Shown here: one piece after another, positions 25,414 through 35,700 of the stretch
How the letters are laid out: every line of letters starts with the position of its first letter
How positions within the stretch are numbered: position 1 is the first letter of the stretch
Origin: Clostridia bacterium
GTDB lineage: Bacteria; Bacillota; DTU025
Direction: 5' to 3'
Assembly: GCA_034926675.1 (NCBI GenBank)
Contig: JAYFQW010000010.1
Coordinates: 1 to 64,000 of the forward strand
DNA length: 64,000 nucleotides
Notes under the pieces: model-generated
Seen by the model: only the letters and a program-made list of their open reading frames with translations
The model's database searches: none
Told to the model about the DNA's origin: nothing
Translations under genes and position numbers: made by a program

Positions 25414-25995
25414 TCACCTAGCACACTCTACGATAGTGATCTTCCTAAGTTCCACTCCGGTTGCGCGGGATACGGCATCTCCTATCTGCGTTGCGCCTGC
25501 CTCTTCAAGTCTTCCCGACTTCACGACCACACACGCGCCTGCATCCGACAGAGACACGACGGCATCGAGATATCCTTTTGCCCGTATCATGCTCTCAGCC
25601 TCGAATTCGCGCCTGGCGCGATCTGCGGTTGCGAGCAATGCTTCGGAGGCCCGCTTTCGAACTCCTGCGTCTGCTCCCGGATTTGACGCAAGCATCTCGA
25701 TCGTCTCAATCTCCCGGGAGCGGGCGCGCTCCCGCTCGAACTTGTAGTCGTCGAAGAAGCCCGGTTCGAGCGGAGTGACGATGGGAGGATCCACAGGCGC
25801 AATTGCCTGATGCTCACTGGTCTCCTCCGCCGCAGGCTGGGCTTCAGACGTCGCCGCCGGCGCACCAGCCATCTTGGTTCTGGCCAGGCCCGCCTTCAAC
25901 ACCGCTCCTGCTATCAGCGAGGCTACTGCCAGCGCCACCAGGGTATATGAACCCCGTGGACACTTCCGATTGGGGACAATCACTCTCGCCGGCAT
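25414..25995 (-). CDS. spoIIIAH: Stage III sporulation protein AH
   Basis: 193 residues. One N-terminal membrane helix (~17-34, YTLVALAVASLIAGAVL), a Pro/Glu-rich linker, then the ring-forming YscJ/FliF-like domain (FKFERERARSREIETIEMLA-like helix; GYLDAVVSLSDAGACVVVKS; EAGATQIGDAVSRATGVELR). AH spans the intermembrane space and meets SpoIIQ in the forespore channel. The ATG at 25995 has AGGAGG 9 nt upstream and is preferred over a GTG overlapping the AG stop. Last gene of the operon. Confidence 0.92.
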   Translation of the reverse strand: MPARVIVPNRKCPRGSYTLVALAVASLIAGAVLKAGLARTKMAGAPAATSEAQPAAEETSEHQAIAPVDPPIVTPLEPGFFDDYKFERERARSREIETIEMLASNPGADAGVRKRASEALLATADRARREFEAESMIRAKGYLDAVVSLSDAGACVVVKSGRLEEAGATQIGDAVSRATGVELRKITIVECAR

Positions 25996-26015
25996 TGCCG
26001 AGAGCCTCCTATCTG

Positions 26016-26708
26016 TCACTTCCTAGTTGTGGCCACGAAAACGCGGTGCGCTGGCATTGCCAGGAGAGTTTCGGCCGCAAGCGACAGCTCTCGCCTTACA
26101 CGAGGATCTGAAGCTCCCGGGGCCACTACGAGCACGCCCACTACGGCCGGGGCATCCTCCCTCACTAGAATGGGTGACTGACCTCGGCCAGAACCGGGGT
26201 CAGCCGCCAGGACAATCTCCCTGGTGATTCGCTTCTCAACGGATTTGCTTCCAGTTCCTGTTTTGTCGGGCTCTTCCGTAGTCCTGTCCTCAGAGATTGT
26301 GTTGGCCGCGTACTCTCGGGACGTGCTTCCTCTGAGGGTTATCTCCACACTGACAGTCCCGGCCCCGTCAATTCTAGACAGGATTCCTGCGATCCTTCCC
26401 TCCAGATCAGCGCGGTACGCATCCAGAACACGCCCATCGGCGCTCATTCCAGATCCCGATACGGCCTGGCTAGCGGTTGAGGCCGCCACTGCATCATCAG
26501 TGAGTCCGAGTCCAGGGGCGTTCGGCCCAGGCGAACTGGTGCTAGTCGAATCCGGCCGCGCGACGGCGCCCGCGATGATCAGTATCACCCCGAGAGCCGC
26601 CATGGCTATCATGGACTTGAGCCGCGGGATCTTGGATAAGTCAAATCGAGTCCCCTTGTCCCCGTTCACGAACGACCCCTCCCCGTAATGCTCATCCTGC
26701 AATGCCAT
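26016..26708 (-). CDS. spoIIIAG: Stage III sporulation protein AG
   Basis: 230 residues. One membrane helix (~32-50, MIAMAALGVILIIAGAVA), a variable linker, and a ring domain with AGTVSVEITLRGSTSREYAA, KTGTGSKSVEKRITREIVLA and VRRELSLAAETLLAMPAHRV. AG makes a large ring in the mother-cell membrane of the feeding-tube channel. It starts directly behind the AF stop. Confidence 0.93.
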   Translation of the reverse strand: MALQDEHYGEGSFVNGDKGTRFDLSKIPRLKSMIAMAALGVILIIAGAVARPDSTSTSSPGPNAPGLGLTDDAVAASTASQAVSGSGMSADGRVLDAYRADLEGRIAGILSRIDGAGTVSVEITLRGSTSREYAANTISEDRTTEEPDKTGTGSKSVEKRITREIVLAADPGSGRGQSPILVREDAPAVVGVLVVAPGASDPRVRRELSLAAETLLAMPAHRVFVATTRK

Positions 26709-27236
26709 TCATCTCGCACTGACAAATCTTGCCGGCACTGACAGCGCAGACGCCACGACTGCCGCTACGTCCTGCGCACTCTCGGCGGTTCCTCCGCCGC
26801 GCATGTCAATCCGGATCCACTCCAGCTCTCCTCCGCGAGATAGTGATGCCGACACCTTCCATGACGATGCAGCATCGCCGTATTCCCGCAGGAGCGCCTC
26901 TGATGCCTGCACTTCGAACAGACGTGCGGCTAACCTCGGGGCGAGGTCTTCGGATGGATCGCGAGTTCCGATGGACTGCGACATGACGGCAGCTCGGGAC
27001 CTTACGTCCTCCCGGCCAGCCAACGCGGTTTCGGAGGTTCGAGACCATTGGTCGAACGCGAACCCCAGCGTTCCGCCTAATGACACGATGGGGGAGATCA
27101 CCGCAGCTATCACCGCAATTCCTATGACGATATCGACCAATCGTTTCATGTCCGACCGGGGAACGAGCATCTCAAGGAAGGTCACAAGCAGCACCAGAGA
27201 GGCTATTCCCTTCACCCACCCGGATATCGCATCCAC
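26709..27236 (-). CDS. spoIIIAF: Stage III sporulation protein AF
   Basis: 175 residues. VDAISGWVKGIASLVLLVTF and a second helix (RLVDIVIGIAVIAAVISPIV) are the paired N-terminal membrane helices of the family, followed by a soluble domain. GTG at 27236 with GGGGGGTG just before it gives the family N-terminus (DAxSGWV); the longer frame adds 12 residues that do not fit. Confidence 0.93.
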   Translation of the reverse strand: MDAISGWVKGIASLVLLVTFLEMLVPRSDMKRLVDIVIGIAVIAAVISPIVSLGGTLGFAFDQWSRTSETALAGREDVRSRAAVMSQSIGTRDPSEDLAPRLAARLFEVQASEALLREYGDAASSWKVSASLSRGGELEWIRIDMRGGGTAESAQDVAAVVASALSVPARFVSAR

Positions 27237-27275
27237 CTTCGCACCCCCCAACCGGAAGCACCGTCCACGCAACTA

Positions 27276-28490
27276 TCACCGCACTGCCGCGATCACGCCT
27301 CCAAGCCCGATCATGAGGGAAATGCAGATGAAGAACATCAGACCGACGGTCGCAACTGACACACACAGTGAGGTGATCGAGTTTGCCAGCTCAGAAAGGC
27401 AATCGGACACTCTGGCGTCGCCAAGGGGCTGCGTAATTGCCGCCCCGGCCCTGAATAGGAACATTATCGCTGCTATCTTGATCACCGGATGCAGGCACAC
27501 GACCGCGAGCGCCGCCAGGCCGAAGGCGCCGAGCGCCCCCCTGATCATCATCGACGACGTAGCCACCAAATCGATGGCATCTCCGAATACCTTGCCCACA
27601 ACAGGAATCATGCTTCCCGAGAGGAACTTCGCAGCCTTCGCCGCGGCAGCATCCGAAACCGACGCCAGTCCTCCCCTGACCCCGGCAGCGGCGACAAACA
27701 CAGTGGACACAAGGCCAAGCACTGTGAGCGACCAGGATCGGAGAAGCCCGGCGAGGCGAGATACTTGCTTTCGCCCACTGATATCCCCAACCAGAGTAAG
27801 CGTAGCCGCAAGCAGCAGGAGCGGGATCACCGTGCTCTTCACTACGGTCGCAACGGCAGACGTGGCCGCGAGCATCATCGGAGACACGACGGCAGCAGAG
27901 GCGATCCCGCCTGACGCCGCGAGCAGCGCCGTGAGGGATGGAATCATGGCGTACATGAAGGACATCATCTGGTCAACCGCTCCAGTGGCGATGTGCGACG
28001 CCAGGGAGAACGCGTTCACCCCGATCGCCACAATCACCATGTAGCAGACTGACCAGGCAACGGCGGCGGGTCCCTCGCCTCCAAGACCATCTCCAAGCAC
28101 CGTAAGCAGCGCGCAGACCACAGCTATCACAATGAGTTCGCCGAGGAGCCTGAGATTGAGCTTCACTTCGCCGAGAAGGAGCGATGCCGCGTCCCGCGCC
28201 AGGCGCCCTGCATCGAACAGGCCGGATCCGTGGTTTGAGATTATCTCCCTGATATCGAAGCGGGGCATGTGCTCGGCCATGTCCCTATCGATTTCGGCGA
28301 CGAACTCCTCAATGGATCGAAGGTCTAGCGATGACAGCTCACGGTCGACGGCCTCTTGTGCGACATCCATGGGCGCCGCCACGTCGCCGACCGTTCCCCC
28401 GGCCGCTCCAACCCCACTGGCCCACACCAGGCTCAGGGCGGCGATCGCGAGGGCAGAGGCGGCCATAGCTCGCGCGCACCGCGAACTCAC
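27276..28490 (-). CDS. spoIIIAE: Stage III sporulation protein AE
   Basis: 404 residues. A signal-like N-terminus is followed by a soluble stretch and 7-8 membrane helices (for example LLGELIVIAVVCALLTVLGD, VCYMVIVAIGVNAFSLASHI, LTVLGLVSTVFVAAAGVRGG). AE is a polytopic core of the mother-cell channel complex. GTG start overlaps the AD stop (4 nt). Confidence 0.94.
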   Translation of the reverse strand: MSSRCARAMAASALAIAALSLVWASGVGAAGGTVGDVAAPMDVAQEAVDRELSSLDLRSIEEFVAEIDRDMAEHMPRFDIREIISNHGSGLFDAGRLARDAASLLLGEVKLNLRLLGELIVIAVVCALLTVLGDGLGGEGPAAVAWSVCYMVIVAIGVNAFSLASHIATGAVDQMMSFMYAMIPSLTALLAASGGIASAAVVSPMMLAATSAVATVVKSTVIPLLLLAATLTLVGDISGRKQVSRLAGLLRSWSLTVLGLVSTVFVAAAGVRGGLASVSDAAAAKAAKFLSGSMIPVVGKVFGDAIDLVATSSMMIRGALGAFGLAALAVVCLHPVIKIAAIMFLFRAGAAITQPLGDARVSDCLSELANSITSLCVSVATVGLMFFICISLMIGLGGVIAAVR

Positions 28491-28876
28491 GACGGAAGCA
28501 CCCTGAACACCAGCTCGAGAAGGGCGAACATCAGTGGAACGGACATCATCAGGATCAGCACCTTCCCTGCCAGCTCTACCTTGGAAGCGAGCGCGCCCTC
28601 ACCTGCGTCTCTGCACACCTGCGCCCCAAATGCGGCGAGGTAGGCCACGCCCACCACTCGGAGCACTGTGTCGAGGTAGATCCTGCTCACGCCGGCTGCA
28701 TCTGCAAGCTGGGTCAGTACAGAGACGAATTGCGCAAGGCGGGACGCTGCCATCATGAACACCACTACCCCAACGGCGGCCGAGAGCGCCACAGCAATGT
28801 CGGAGCGTGTTTGACGGACTATCGTCAGGAGGACAGTTCCAAGCAAGGCAAGCCCCACGATCTGCAGAATTTCCAT
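28487..28876 (-). CDS. spoIIIAD: Stage III sporulation protein AD
   Basis: 129 residues with about four membrane helices (MEILQIVGLALLGTVLLTIV; SAAVGVVVFMMAASRLAQFV; YLAAFGAQVCRDAGEGALAS; LILMMSVPLMFALLELVF). The start at MEILQI is the family start; the 100-codon upstream extension is on top of spoIIIAC and is not coding. It lies 11 bp after spoIIIAC. Confidence 0.94.
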   Translation of the reverse strand: MEILQIVGLALLGTVLLTIVRQTRSDIAVALSAAVGVVVFMMAASRLAQFVSVLTQLADAAGVSRIYLDTVLRVVGVAYLAAFGAQVCRDAGEGALASKVELAGKVLILMMSVPLMFALLELVFRVLPS

Positions 28877-28887
28877 GTTTTGCGCCC

Positions 28888-29085
28888 TCACCAGAGCTTG
28901 AAGACAGACCGAACGCTCGAAAGGAGTTCCTCTATGTGCTGGATGAGCATGAGAAAGACGACCACCAATCCGGCGGAGGCGACCAGGAACGAGTATTCCT
29001 CCTTGCCCTGTTGCTTGAGGATGGTGCATAGGACAGACACTAGCACTCCTACTCCCGCTATCCTCAAGATCAGATCCAAGCCCAA
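28888..29085 (-). CDS. spoIIIAC: Stage III sporulation protein AC
   Basis: 65 residues with two membrane helices (LILRIAGVGVLVSVLCTILK and FLVASAGLVVVFLMLI) separated by QQGKEEY, exactly the family pattern. Part of the membrane core of the channel complex. It is 54 bp downstream of spoIIIAB. Confidence 0.94.
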   Translation of the reverse strand: MGLDLILRIAGVGVLVSVLCTILKQQGKEEYSFLVASAGLVVVFLMLIQHIEELLSSVRSVFKLW

Positions 29086-29139
29086 TGTGTGGCCCTCCTC
29101 CCGGTTGCCGACTGGACTCGGCCCCGCCTTTGGCGTGGC

Positions 29140-29655
29140 TCACAGAACCGCCAAGACCACCATTCCTCCTATGAGGAAGCCCATGGCCGACCACAGCCGG
29201 CAGTTCCTGCGAGCAGCCTCCTCAGCCGCAAGCCGCCGTCTCTCAATGCGCTGCGACGCGAGGGCAATGTGCCGGCATTGGTCTCGAGCGCTTGAAGCCC
29301 CGAGGGCCTGCCCCAGCGCAGCAAGGTCCTCCGCGCCGTCTACCTGTCCATCTTCCTCGAGGGCGACTCGAAGGCACTCCCCTGCGCTGCCTGTGCCGCC
29401 CTCCTCAAGCAGAACGGCCGCGCGGCAAAGGCCACGGCCGGCCGCACCCCCGGCTGCCGCACCGGCCCTTCGCATCGCGGCCGCAAGCCGGTTCGAGCCG
29501 TAGGAGATCTCAGTCTCCAGGGCAGAGAGTGCAGTGATCCACGACGCCAGGTCCCGCTCCCGGGCTCTGTAGGAATCGGCGACGGCAAGCCCAGCGAAGC
29601 CGCACGCTCCAACCGTCACCGCGGCGCCAACTAATCTCAGAATGGCGCAGATCAT
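29140..29655 (-). CDS. spoIIIAB: Stage III sporulation protein AB
   Basis: 171 residues. N-terminal membrane helix (ILRLVGAAVTVGACGFAGLA), then a helical soluble part (YRARERDLASWITALSALET, EISYGSNRLAAAM) and a C-terminal hydrophobic helix (LWSAMGFLIGGMVVLAVL). The layout resembles GspF-type proteins, with which AB is compared. ATGA overlap with spoIIIAA. Confidence 0.92.
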   Translation of the reverse strand: MICAILRLVGAAVTVGACGFAGLAVADSYRARERDLASWITALSALETEISYGSNRLAAAMRRAGAAAGGAAGRGLCRAAVLLEEGGTGSAGECLRVALEEDGQVDGAEDLAALGQALGASSARDQCRHIALASQRIERRRLAAEEAARRNCRLWSAMGFLIGGMVVLAVL

Positions 29656-30734
29656 CTGCCGCCTCCAGGGGCCGCATTCCCAAGCCGGAACGGATGTGGG
29701 GCCAGATCGGCCCCTGTTGAGAGATCCATCACACGCTCGCAGGTGCCTAAGCCGAGCGAGCGTCCTAGCACGATCGCTATTCTGAAGATCCCGCTCCCAA
29801 GGATCTGTCCGAGCGGGCGCCTCTTGAATGCGTCCTCAAGCCCCCCAGCATGTGCACTTGCAATCACAGCCACCCCGCATCTGGCGGCCTCGGCTATGGC
29901 TTCCACATCCTCATCCCGACCGATCTCGTCGGTGACGATCACCTGTGGAGACATCGATCTGATCAGCATCATGATCCCCTTCGCCTTCGGGCACCCATCG
30001 AGCACGTCAGCTCTTGGGCCCACATCGTTCTGGGGGACTCCGTCGATGCACGCAGCTATCTCCGACCTCTCGTCGGCAACACCCACCGTCCACGCACGGG
30101 TCACTTTGCCTTCGCGCGCGGGCATCGCGTCAGAGCCCTGCTCTGCCCGATCGATACCCCACGATAGGCATCTTGCGATGTCGCGAAGGACGGTGGTTTT
30201 GCCGAGCCCAGGCGCGGACAGAACCAGTGCGCTTTCGGGCCCGGACCTATCTGGGCCGAGAATATACGGCATCAGGCCATCGGCTGCGCCGAGGATCTGT
30301 CGGGCCACCCTGTAGTTCATGCTGGATAGGTCCCGTTGGGTCCGAACACGGCCTTCATCAAGGACCGCACGGCCCACAAGTCCTACTCGGTGCCCGCCGC
30401 GGATTGTGACGAAGCCCTCCGCAAGCTCGTGCTCTACCGCGTATATGGAACAGTCGGTCACCAGCCTGAGAGCGGCCTCCCATTCACCCTCGCTCACAAA
30501 AACTGGCTGAACGCCGGGTTGGGCAGAACGGGCATCGGCAAGCAGGCAACCGTTTGAGCACACGTGGAAATCGCCTTCTGGCGCCGACCCCATCACAGTC
30601 CGTCCTCGCCTGAGTCGAATCTCAGTGAGCCGGGCCCGCATAGCGGGAGTGATGGCGCGAACCGCCTCGCGGGCGCGAGGTGGGAGCGCCGGGCATATCT
30701 GCTCAATCACTGGGTCGCATGGATGGTGATCCAA
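29652..30734 (-). CDS. spoIIIAA: Stage III sporulation protein AA (ATPase)
   Basis: 360 residues. GspE-like ATPase fold with LTEIRLRRGR near the start, GFVTIRGGHRVGLVGRAV, Walker A SAPGLGKTTVLRDIARCLSW and a Walker B region QVIVTDEIGRDEDVEAIAEA. It powers the mother-cell to forespore channel. TTG at 30734 with GGGAGG 6 nt upstream is chosen over the longer frame, whose extra 31 codons run into the efp terminator hairpin. First gene of spoIIIAA-AH. Confidence 0.93.
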   Translation of the reverse strand: MDHHPCDPVIEQICPALPPRAREAVRAITPAMRARLTEIRLRRGRTVMGSAPEGDFHVCSNGCLLADARSAQPGVQPVFVSEGEWEAALRLVTDCSIYAVEHELAEGFVTIRGGHRVGLVGRAVLDEGRVRTQRDLSSMNYRVARQILGAADGLMPYILGPDRSGPESALVLSAPGLGKTTVLRDIARCLSWGIDRAEQGSDAMPAREGKVTRAWTVGVADERSEIAACIDGVPQNDVGPRADVLDGCPKAKGIMMLIRSMSPQVIVTDEIGRDEDVEAIAEAARCGVAVIASAHAGGLEDAFKRRPLGQILGSGIFRIAIVLGRSLGLGTCERVMDLSTGADLAPHPFRLGNAAPGGGR

Positions 30735-30761
30735 GGCTGTCCTCCCAAGACATGCTATGGA

Positions 30762-30790
30762 ATCATACGCACTGACCGCGGGATTATTCC
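30762..30790 (-). promoter_or_regulatory. Candidate SigE-type promoter for spoIIIA
   Basis: On the minus strand GGAATAAT, a 13-bp gap and CGTATGAT resemble the -35 and -10 of mother-cell SigE promoters. The pair lies 28-56 bp before the chosen spoIIIAA start, where B. subtilis also has a SigE promoter. The match is partial and by eye. Confidence 0.4.
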
Positions 30791-30800
30791 AGTACGTACG

Positions 30801-30835
30801 AAAAGCGGCCGCGCTGGCATTCAGCACCGCCGCTT
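30801..30835 (-). terminator. Probable terminator of efp
   Basis: On the minus strand AAGCGGC and GCCGCTT enclose an inner GCTG/CAGC pair and are followed by TT and a short CG. It sits 33 bp after the efp stop, before the spoIIIA promoter. The stem is bulged and the T tract short. Confidence 0.5.
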
Positions 30836-30867
30836 ACATAGAGCCTCGAGTTGCCCCGCCTGTGCAG

Positions 30868-31425
30868 CTACACGCGTTCCAGGTACTGGTGCGTGCGGGT
30901 ATCGACCCTGATCTTCTCGCCCTCCTGGATGAAGAGAGGAACCTGCACAACTGCGCCGGTTTCCAACTTCGCGGGTTTCGTGCCTCCTGACGCAGTGTCG
31001 CCTCGGAGGCCCGGGTCAGTCTGGACGATCACGAGTTCCACGAAGTTCGGAAGCTCCACTCCGAAGGGCGCTCCCTGGTAGAACTGAACTCCGATGATCA
31101 TGTTCTCCTTCAGATACTTAATGGCGTCGCCTAGCAGATCAACCCCAAGGGCGATCTGCTCGAAGGAGGTCTGATCCATGAAGAAATACTCTCCGCCGGA
31201 CTCGTACAAGAACTGCATGTCCCTGTAGTCGATCTGCGCTTTCGGGAGTTTCTCTCCCGCCCTGAACGTGGTCTCGATTATTCCACCGGTGATGACATTT
31301 CGGAGTTTGGTCCTCACAAAGGCCGGGCCCTTTCCGGGTTTCACATGCTGGAAGTCGACTACTGCCCAGACCCCGCCCTCCCATTCGACGGTCTGCCCGG
31401 TTCTGAGATCGTTCGTAGAGATCAT
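30868..31425 (-). CDS. efp: Elongation factor P
   Basis: 185 residues in three beta-barrel domains. The N-terminal KOW-like domain has [20 protein letters not shown] with the lysine at the tip of the loop that is modified in many bacteria; the C-terminal OB domain has [20 protein letters not shown] and [23 protein letters not shown] rescues ribosomes at polyproline stretches, which are frequent in this window (TonB and PilP linkers). It follows the M24 peptidase by 15 bp. Confidence 0.97.
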   Translation of the reverse strand: MISTNDLRTGQTVEWEGGVWAVVDFQHVKPGKGPAFVRTKLRNVITGGIIETTFRAGEKLPKAQIDYRDMQFLYESGGEYFFMDQTSFEQIALGVDLLGDAIKYLKENMIIGVQFYQGAPFGVELPNFVELVIVQTDPGLRGDTASGGTKPAKLETGAVVQVPLFIQEGEKIRVDTRTHQYLERV

Positions 31426-31440
31426 TGGAACTCCCCCTGC

Positions 31441-32499
31441 CTACAGTTGGATAAGGTCTTTCGTTGATTCATACAAAACCCTGGCCTCGCCGTCGGTTAT
31501 GACAACAAGGTCCTCAATCCTGACGCCGCCCCAGCCTGGTATGTACACCCCTGGTTCAACTGATATTACCATTCCCGGCTTGATGACAGTAGAATCAGTA
31601 GGAGAGAACCTAGGACTCTCATGGATCTCAAGGCCTACTGCGTGCCCCAGGCCGTGCCCGAAGTGATCGCCATGGCCCGCAGCAGCGATTATGCTGCGCG
31701 ATGCCTGATCCACGGCCTGGCCAGTGAGGCCTGGCCTCGCGGCGGCAAGGCCAGCCAGCTGAGCGCGGAGGACCAGGTCGTAGATTGCCCTCTGTTCATC
31801 AGTGGGCTTGCCCACAACAACCGTGCGGGTCATGTCAGACGTGTAGCGCTTGAGGAATCCGCCGAAATCGAGGGTAACCATATCCCCCGCCCGTATCGGC
31901 TTGTCCGACGCAACGCCGTGAGGCATCGCGCCGCGCGGGCCGGAGGCGACTATAATGTCGAAGCTGGGCGTCATATTGTGCTTCACCATGAACGCAGTGA
32001 GCTCAGTTGCGACCTCAATCTCCGTGACGCCAGGCTTGATGAAGCCTAGGATATGGCTGAAGGCCTTGTCGGTGAGCCTGCAGGCCTCGGCGATCAGCTC
32101 CACCTCAGCCGGACTCTTCAGCATTCGCAGTGACTCCACCGCACCCTTTGTCGGGACCATCTCCACCCCTTCGAGTGCTTTCCCGATGGCATCGTACTCA
32201 CTGAAGGTCATCCGCTCTGATTCGAACCCGAGCCTGTGAATGCCCATCTCCCTGACCACCTGGAGAAGGGTATCGGTCATTGGGCTTCCGTGCATGATCA
32301 CACGGTAGTCCGGGCACTGTTGCTTCGCCTGTTCCACGTAGCGAAAATCCGTCACCAGGGCAGCGTCGCTTGAGCTGATTACCAGCATAGCGGAGGTTCC
32401 TGAGAATCCGCTCATGTAGTAGCGGTTCTCTCGGCCGCTGATAAGGATTCCGTCGATGCCGCGCTCTGCGAAGAGAGCTCGGAACCTGCCGAGTTTCAT
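31441..32499 (-). CDS. Xaa-Pro aminopeptidase (M24 family)
   Basis: 352 residues. Creatinase-like N-terminal domain, then the pita-bread metallopeptidase domain. Metal ligands are visible as VTLDFGGFLKRYTSDMTRTV (two Asp), GHGLGHAVGLEIHESP (His), and Glu in SVEPGVYIPGWGGVRIEDLV. It removes N-terminal residues ahead of proline. The ATG at 32499 with GGGAGG 6 nt upstream is used. The PepQ-efp pair is common in Firmicutes. Confidence 0.93.
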   Translation of the reverse strand: MKLGRFRALFAERGIDGILISGRENRYYMSGFSGTSAMLVISSSDAALVTDFRYVEQAKQQCPDYRVIMHGSPMTDTLLQVVREMGIHRLGFESERMTFSEYDAIGKALEGVEMVPTKGAVESLRMLKSPAEVELIAEACRLTDKAFSHILGFIKPGVTEIEVATELTAFMVKHNMTPSFDIIVASGPRGAMPHGVASDKPIRAGDMVTLDFGGFLKRYTSDMTRTVVVGKPTDEQRAIYDLVLRAQLAGLAAARPGLTGQAVDQASRSIIAAAGHGDHFGHGLGHAVGLEIHESPRFSPTDSTVIKPGMVISVEPGVYIPGWGGVRIEDLVVITDGEARVLYESTKDLIQL

Positions 32500-32625
32500 A
32501 CACATGCCTCCCAAGAAATCACTCTACCACAATGGCGAACCCTGGGCAACGGCCCAGCGGAAGCGACTAGCTGATGCTCAGCAAGCGCAGCAACCGCAGC
32601 TGCACCGGCCGCCTGGAACGAAGAA

Positions 32626-32647
32626 GCGCGAGGCTGCGGCCTCGCGC
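32626..32647 (-). terminator. Terminator after the pilus secretin gene
   Basis: A 9-bp perfect stem (GCGCGAGGC / GCCTCGCGC) with a 4-nt loop, followed on the minus strand by TTCTTCGTT. It lies 97 bp after the pilQ stop and closes the pilus locus ahead of the M24 peptidase gene. Confidence 0.65.
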
Positions 32648-32743
32648 CTCATTATCAAGCTCGACTCCTGTGTGGCGCGCTCGATTCCTCATCGGTGGGG
32701 ATGCAGCCGACCTTCGGCCGCCTAGGCGTCCGGGAGTGCGCCG

Positions 32744-35700
32744 CTACTTGCCAATTGGGGCGCCCATTACGACAACTGGGAACTTGTCGTTCGCCACCGG
32801 CGCAGAGAGGGTCGGACGCTGTCCGGGCCTGATCTGCCAGGCGGTTATCAGCATCACTATCTCCGTGTTCTTCGATGTCGTAGTCCGCTTCTTGAAGAAC
32901 TCTCCGAAGATCGGCAAGTCTCCGAGGATAGGCACCTTGGCAAGACTTTGGATCTCATCCCGGTGCACCAGGCCGCCGATGACTGCGGTCTCACCGCTCT
33001 TCACCGATACTACCGTCTCAAGCTCTCGAGTGCGTATCTGCGGGTAGTTCTGGGGAGTCCAACCCACGATTGAGCTTATCACAGGCTTCACCGTGGTCGT
33101 GATCATGCCGTCGTCGCTCACCTTGGGAGTGATGGACAGCTCGATTCCGGCATCGATGAATTGCACTGTGTTGACTGCCTGCCCCTCCTGAACCTCCTGC
33201 ACTATCACGGGGATCCTGTCGCCTATCAGGATCTTTCCCATCTTGCCGTCAACGGTGAACGTGTGTTGGCGGCTGATGAGGGTGGCGGCGCCGGATTCCT
33301 CAAGCGCAGTGAGATTCGTCATGAAATCGAGGCTCACCGACGCCCACTCCCCGAGCGCGTTCTCTCCAAACTTGATGCCAGAGAACGACCAGTCAAGGCC
33401 GAGCTTTTGCGCGGCGTCGACGTTTATCTCCTCGAGCCTCGCCTCTATCAGGACCTGAGGCAGCTCCTGATCAAACGCCTCTATGAGCTGCACCGCCCTG
33501 CCCTGCTCCGATTCGCTCGCTCGCACGATCACTGAAGACGTGCGGGAGTCCGACGTGATGTCGCCCTTGATGAAGCTGGCGAGGCCGCTCTTCACGTCGG
33601 CGGGAACCGCATAGTTCAGCCTATACACCCTCGTAACGACTGGATCGGGCTCAGCGGCATTAACGGACGGAACATCGAGGCTCTTGACCACCGACTCCAC
33701 ATCCGTCATCGCGGCCTCAGGCGCCATGACGATCAGGGATTTTGTCCTGTCATCCGCCTGAACCTTGCCTGACGGCACTACCAGACCAAGGGCGGTGCGA
33801 ATCTCAGACGCAGACGCATGGGCGAGCCTGAACACCCTCATTACATCTGGCGGCGGGGCCGGCAGTTCCGGCGTCGGCGGAGCGGAGACTGAAATGTCGA
33901 GGCTGGCCACAAGTTCGCGCACTCGTGCATGAACAGACGGCGCGGCTTTTACCAGCAGGGTGTTGGTTCTGAGTTCCACCTGCACATCCGCTGCTGGCGC
34001 CAGGAGGCCAACAGCAGCCCTGATGGACTCGGCGGATGCGTTTGCCATGCGGTAGGCCACAACCTCCGCAGGCTCTGGCTGCGCAGGCGGCACGGCAATT
34101 GGCTCAGGCGTAGGCATCGCCACCTCAACATCGAGCTTCCCGATGACCTGCATCGCCTTGGCGAGCTTGGATTGGGTGGTCGCAAACACCAGCGAGTTAG
34201 TGCGCTCATCCACCGTAATGCTATCTCCGGGAATGATAGGCGCCAGAGCCTCACGAACCTTTGCTGCAGGAGCGTACGCAAGCTTGATCACCTGCAAAGC
34301 CTCTGGATCGGCAGCCTGCGCCGGCTGCTGGAGGAGCGCCTCCGGGGCATCCTTGACGGCAGGTTCATGCTCTCCCTGGATTGGCGAGGCCACCTCGACA
34401 TCCAGTTCACGGATTACCATCTTCGCCTGCTCCCTCTGGGCCGAGGTCCCCACGATCACAATGGACCCAGTGCGCTCGTCGATGCTCAGTTTGGATGCTG
34501 GCATGGTGGGCGCCAGGGCCTCCCTCACCCTCGCCGGCTGAGCATAGGATAGCTTCACAACCTCGGCGATCTCAGGCTCTGGCTCACGTGGAGTTGGCGC
34601 AGCCTGCTTCTCCTGAACCTGCAAAGCTGGAATTGGCTCAGGCGCCTTCGGCGCGGCCACGTCGAGAAGAGCCACTATCTCTGCGGCCCGGGCCAGGTCA
34701 TCAGGAACGCCGACCACCAGAACTGAGTTGGTTCTGGCGTCCGCCTGAATAGAGTCAGGCGAAATGACCAGCCCAAGCGCTGATTTCACCGAAACCGGAT
34801 CAGCTTCGGCAAGCCTGAACACGCGGACTGTCCTCACAGGAGACGCGGGAGACGGCACGAGAGACGGCGCAGCGGCCACGGGCTCAGTTTCGGCCAGAGC
34901 CGGTGCATCGACGAATGCCACCATCTCTTTCGCGCGGGAGAGTTCCTCTTCCGTTGCATACACCAGGACGGAGTTCGTCCTGACATCCGCCTGAACGGCA
35001 CCGACCGGAAGCACAAGGGAAAGCGCTTCCTTGACCGCCAGGGCATCCGCATTCACAAGCCGCAGCGCCTGCAGGACCTTCGCAGGCGCGAGAGACTCAG
35101 GCGCGGCAGTCTTCTGCGGCTCAGGCGCAACCTCGGCCTTCATCACGGGCTGCTTCTCCACCGCAGGCACATACGCGTCGAGCTCCGCGATGATCCTCCT
35201 GGCCTGGTCTCTCTGGGACGAGGTTCCCATGATAACTACCGATGAGGTTCGCTCGTCAACTGAGACCTTAGCCAGCGGAAGCATTGGCAAGAGAGCTTCA
35301 CGCACCTTGGAGGGCAGCGCGTAAGCCAGGCGAACCACTTCTGCCGTTTCCGGTTCTGAACTTGGCTTCGCAGACTGGGCCGACTCGGTCTTCTCGAGAG
35401 CCTCCACTGGCGGGGCCTCGATATCCATCGCGGCCACGATCTCGGAAGCCAGCGCCAGCTCATCAGGGGTTCCGAATACCAGAAGCGACCCGGTTTTCTG
35501 ATCGGCCTGCGCCCCATCAGGCGACATCACCAGCGAAAGCGCGCTTCGAACCGAGTTCGGCTCTGCGTAGGCAAGCCGGAATACCCGAAGTGACCTGGCA
35601 GGCGGCGACGCCTGAGGTTCTGCCGGGGCTTTCGCCTCAGCGGACTCCTTCGGCGCCATTGGTATGTCTATCAGGGATACGACTTCCTGGACCCTCGCGA

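Noticed and set aside
26803-28044. 413-codon plus-strand frame over spoIIIAE/AF
   Set aside because: Antisense shadow of two clear sporulation genes; composition is low-complexity Ser/Thr/Ala.
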